In this document: positions 62,971-64,000 of the stretch, one piece after another
Layout: every line of letters begins with the position of its first letter
How positions within the stretch are numbered: the first letter of the stretch is position 1
NCBI GenBank assembly: GCA_018402345.1
Contig: JAGYIV010000008.1
Location: 372,001 to 436,000 of the forward strand
Length of the DNA stretch: 64,000 nucleotides
Direction of reading: 5' to 3'
Origin: Terrimicrobiaceae bacterium
GTDB taxonomy: Bacteria; Verrucomicrobiota; Verrucomicrobiia; Chthoniobacterales; Terrimicrobiaceae
Program-made: the position numbers and the translations under genes
Notes under the pieces: generated by a model
The model's database searches: none
What the model was told of the DNA's origin: nothing
The model's input: the letters and a program-made list of their open reading frames with translations, nothing else

Positions 62971-64000
<1,030 letters not shown>

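Overview
The window is GC-rich chromosomal DNA from a Gram-negative bacterium, probably a member of the Verrucomicrobiota or a close PVC relative. The reasons are a double-length four-ATPase UvrA like the one known from chlamydiae, a DUF1800/DUF1501 gene pair, a lone pseudopilin and lipoprotein-type genes. The phylum is an inference from gene content. Most genes are packed in runs joined by 4-base stop/start overlaps, and clear Shine-Dalgarno sites are rare. I see no rRNA, tRNA, CRISPR array or replication origin.

Layout. 1-5.3 kb: end of an unknown gene, a PrxQ-type peroxiredoxin, a TPR membrane protein and a pyruvate dehydrogenase E1alpha-E1beta-E2 operon. 5.3-12.2 kb: arginine decarboxylase, a coupled hydrolase / phosphoribosyltransferase / erythromycin-esterase-like trio, aspartate-semialdehyde dehydrogenase and an L,D-transpeptidase. 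12.2-25.1 kb: a long minus-strand run from ruvC to comEC with lipB, a broken methyltransferase, DUF1800/DUF1501, holB, proB, an ABC permease, a phosphoesterase and a heptosyltransferase-like enzyme. 25.1-35.7 kb: a plus-strand run of lgt, hpf, scpA, scpB, a shortened pheA, trpC and giant uvrA. 35.7-38.6 kb: an accessory island with a Phd/zeta-type toxin-antitoxin pair, a RAYT transposase between 23-bp inverted repeats, and VapBC. 38.6-47.6 kb: aspS, hisS, a PAS protein, cobA-hemD, a zinc-ribbon protein, and a sugar-kinase-like gene coupled to glgE. 47.6-59.4 kb: a large surface protein, an AbiEii-like nucleotidyltransferase with a small partner, a pseudopilin, a secreted protein, and a type-I-secretion-like operon (two glycosyltransferases, a parvulin, an ABC exporter and an HlyD adaptor). 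59.5-60.8 kb: a decayed insertion sequence with a 17-bp target duplication. 60.8-64 kb: rpsN, an alpha/beta hydrolase, a histidine phosphatase and the start of argG.

At least nine reading-frame breaks fall in seven otherwise healthy genes (pdhC, lgt, glgE three times, the surface protein, the ABC exporter, rpsN, the hydrolase). Two of these genes, rpsN and lgt, are normally essential, so consensus-sequence indels are the likeliest cause. These loci are annotated as single genes with the break position given. One consequence is an apparent Lgt-HPF fusion that should not be taken as real.
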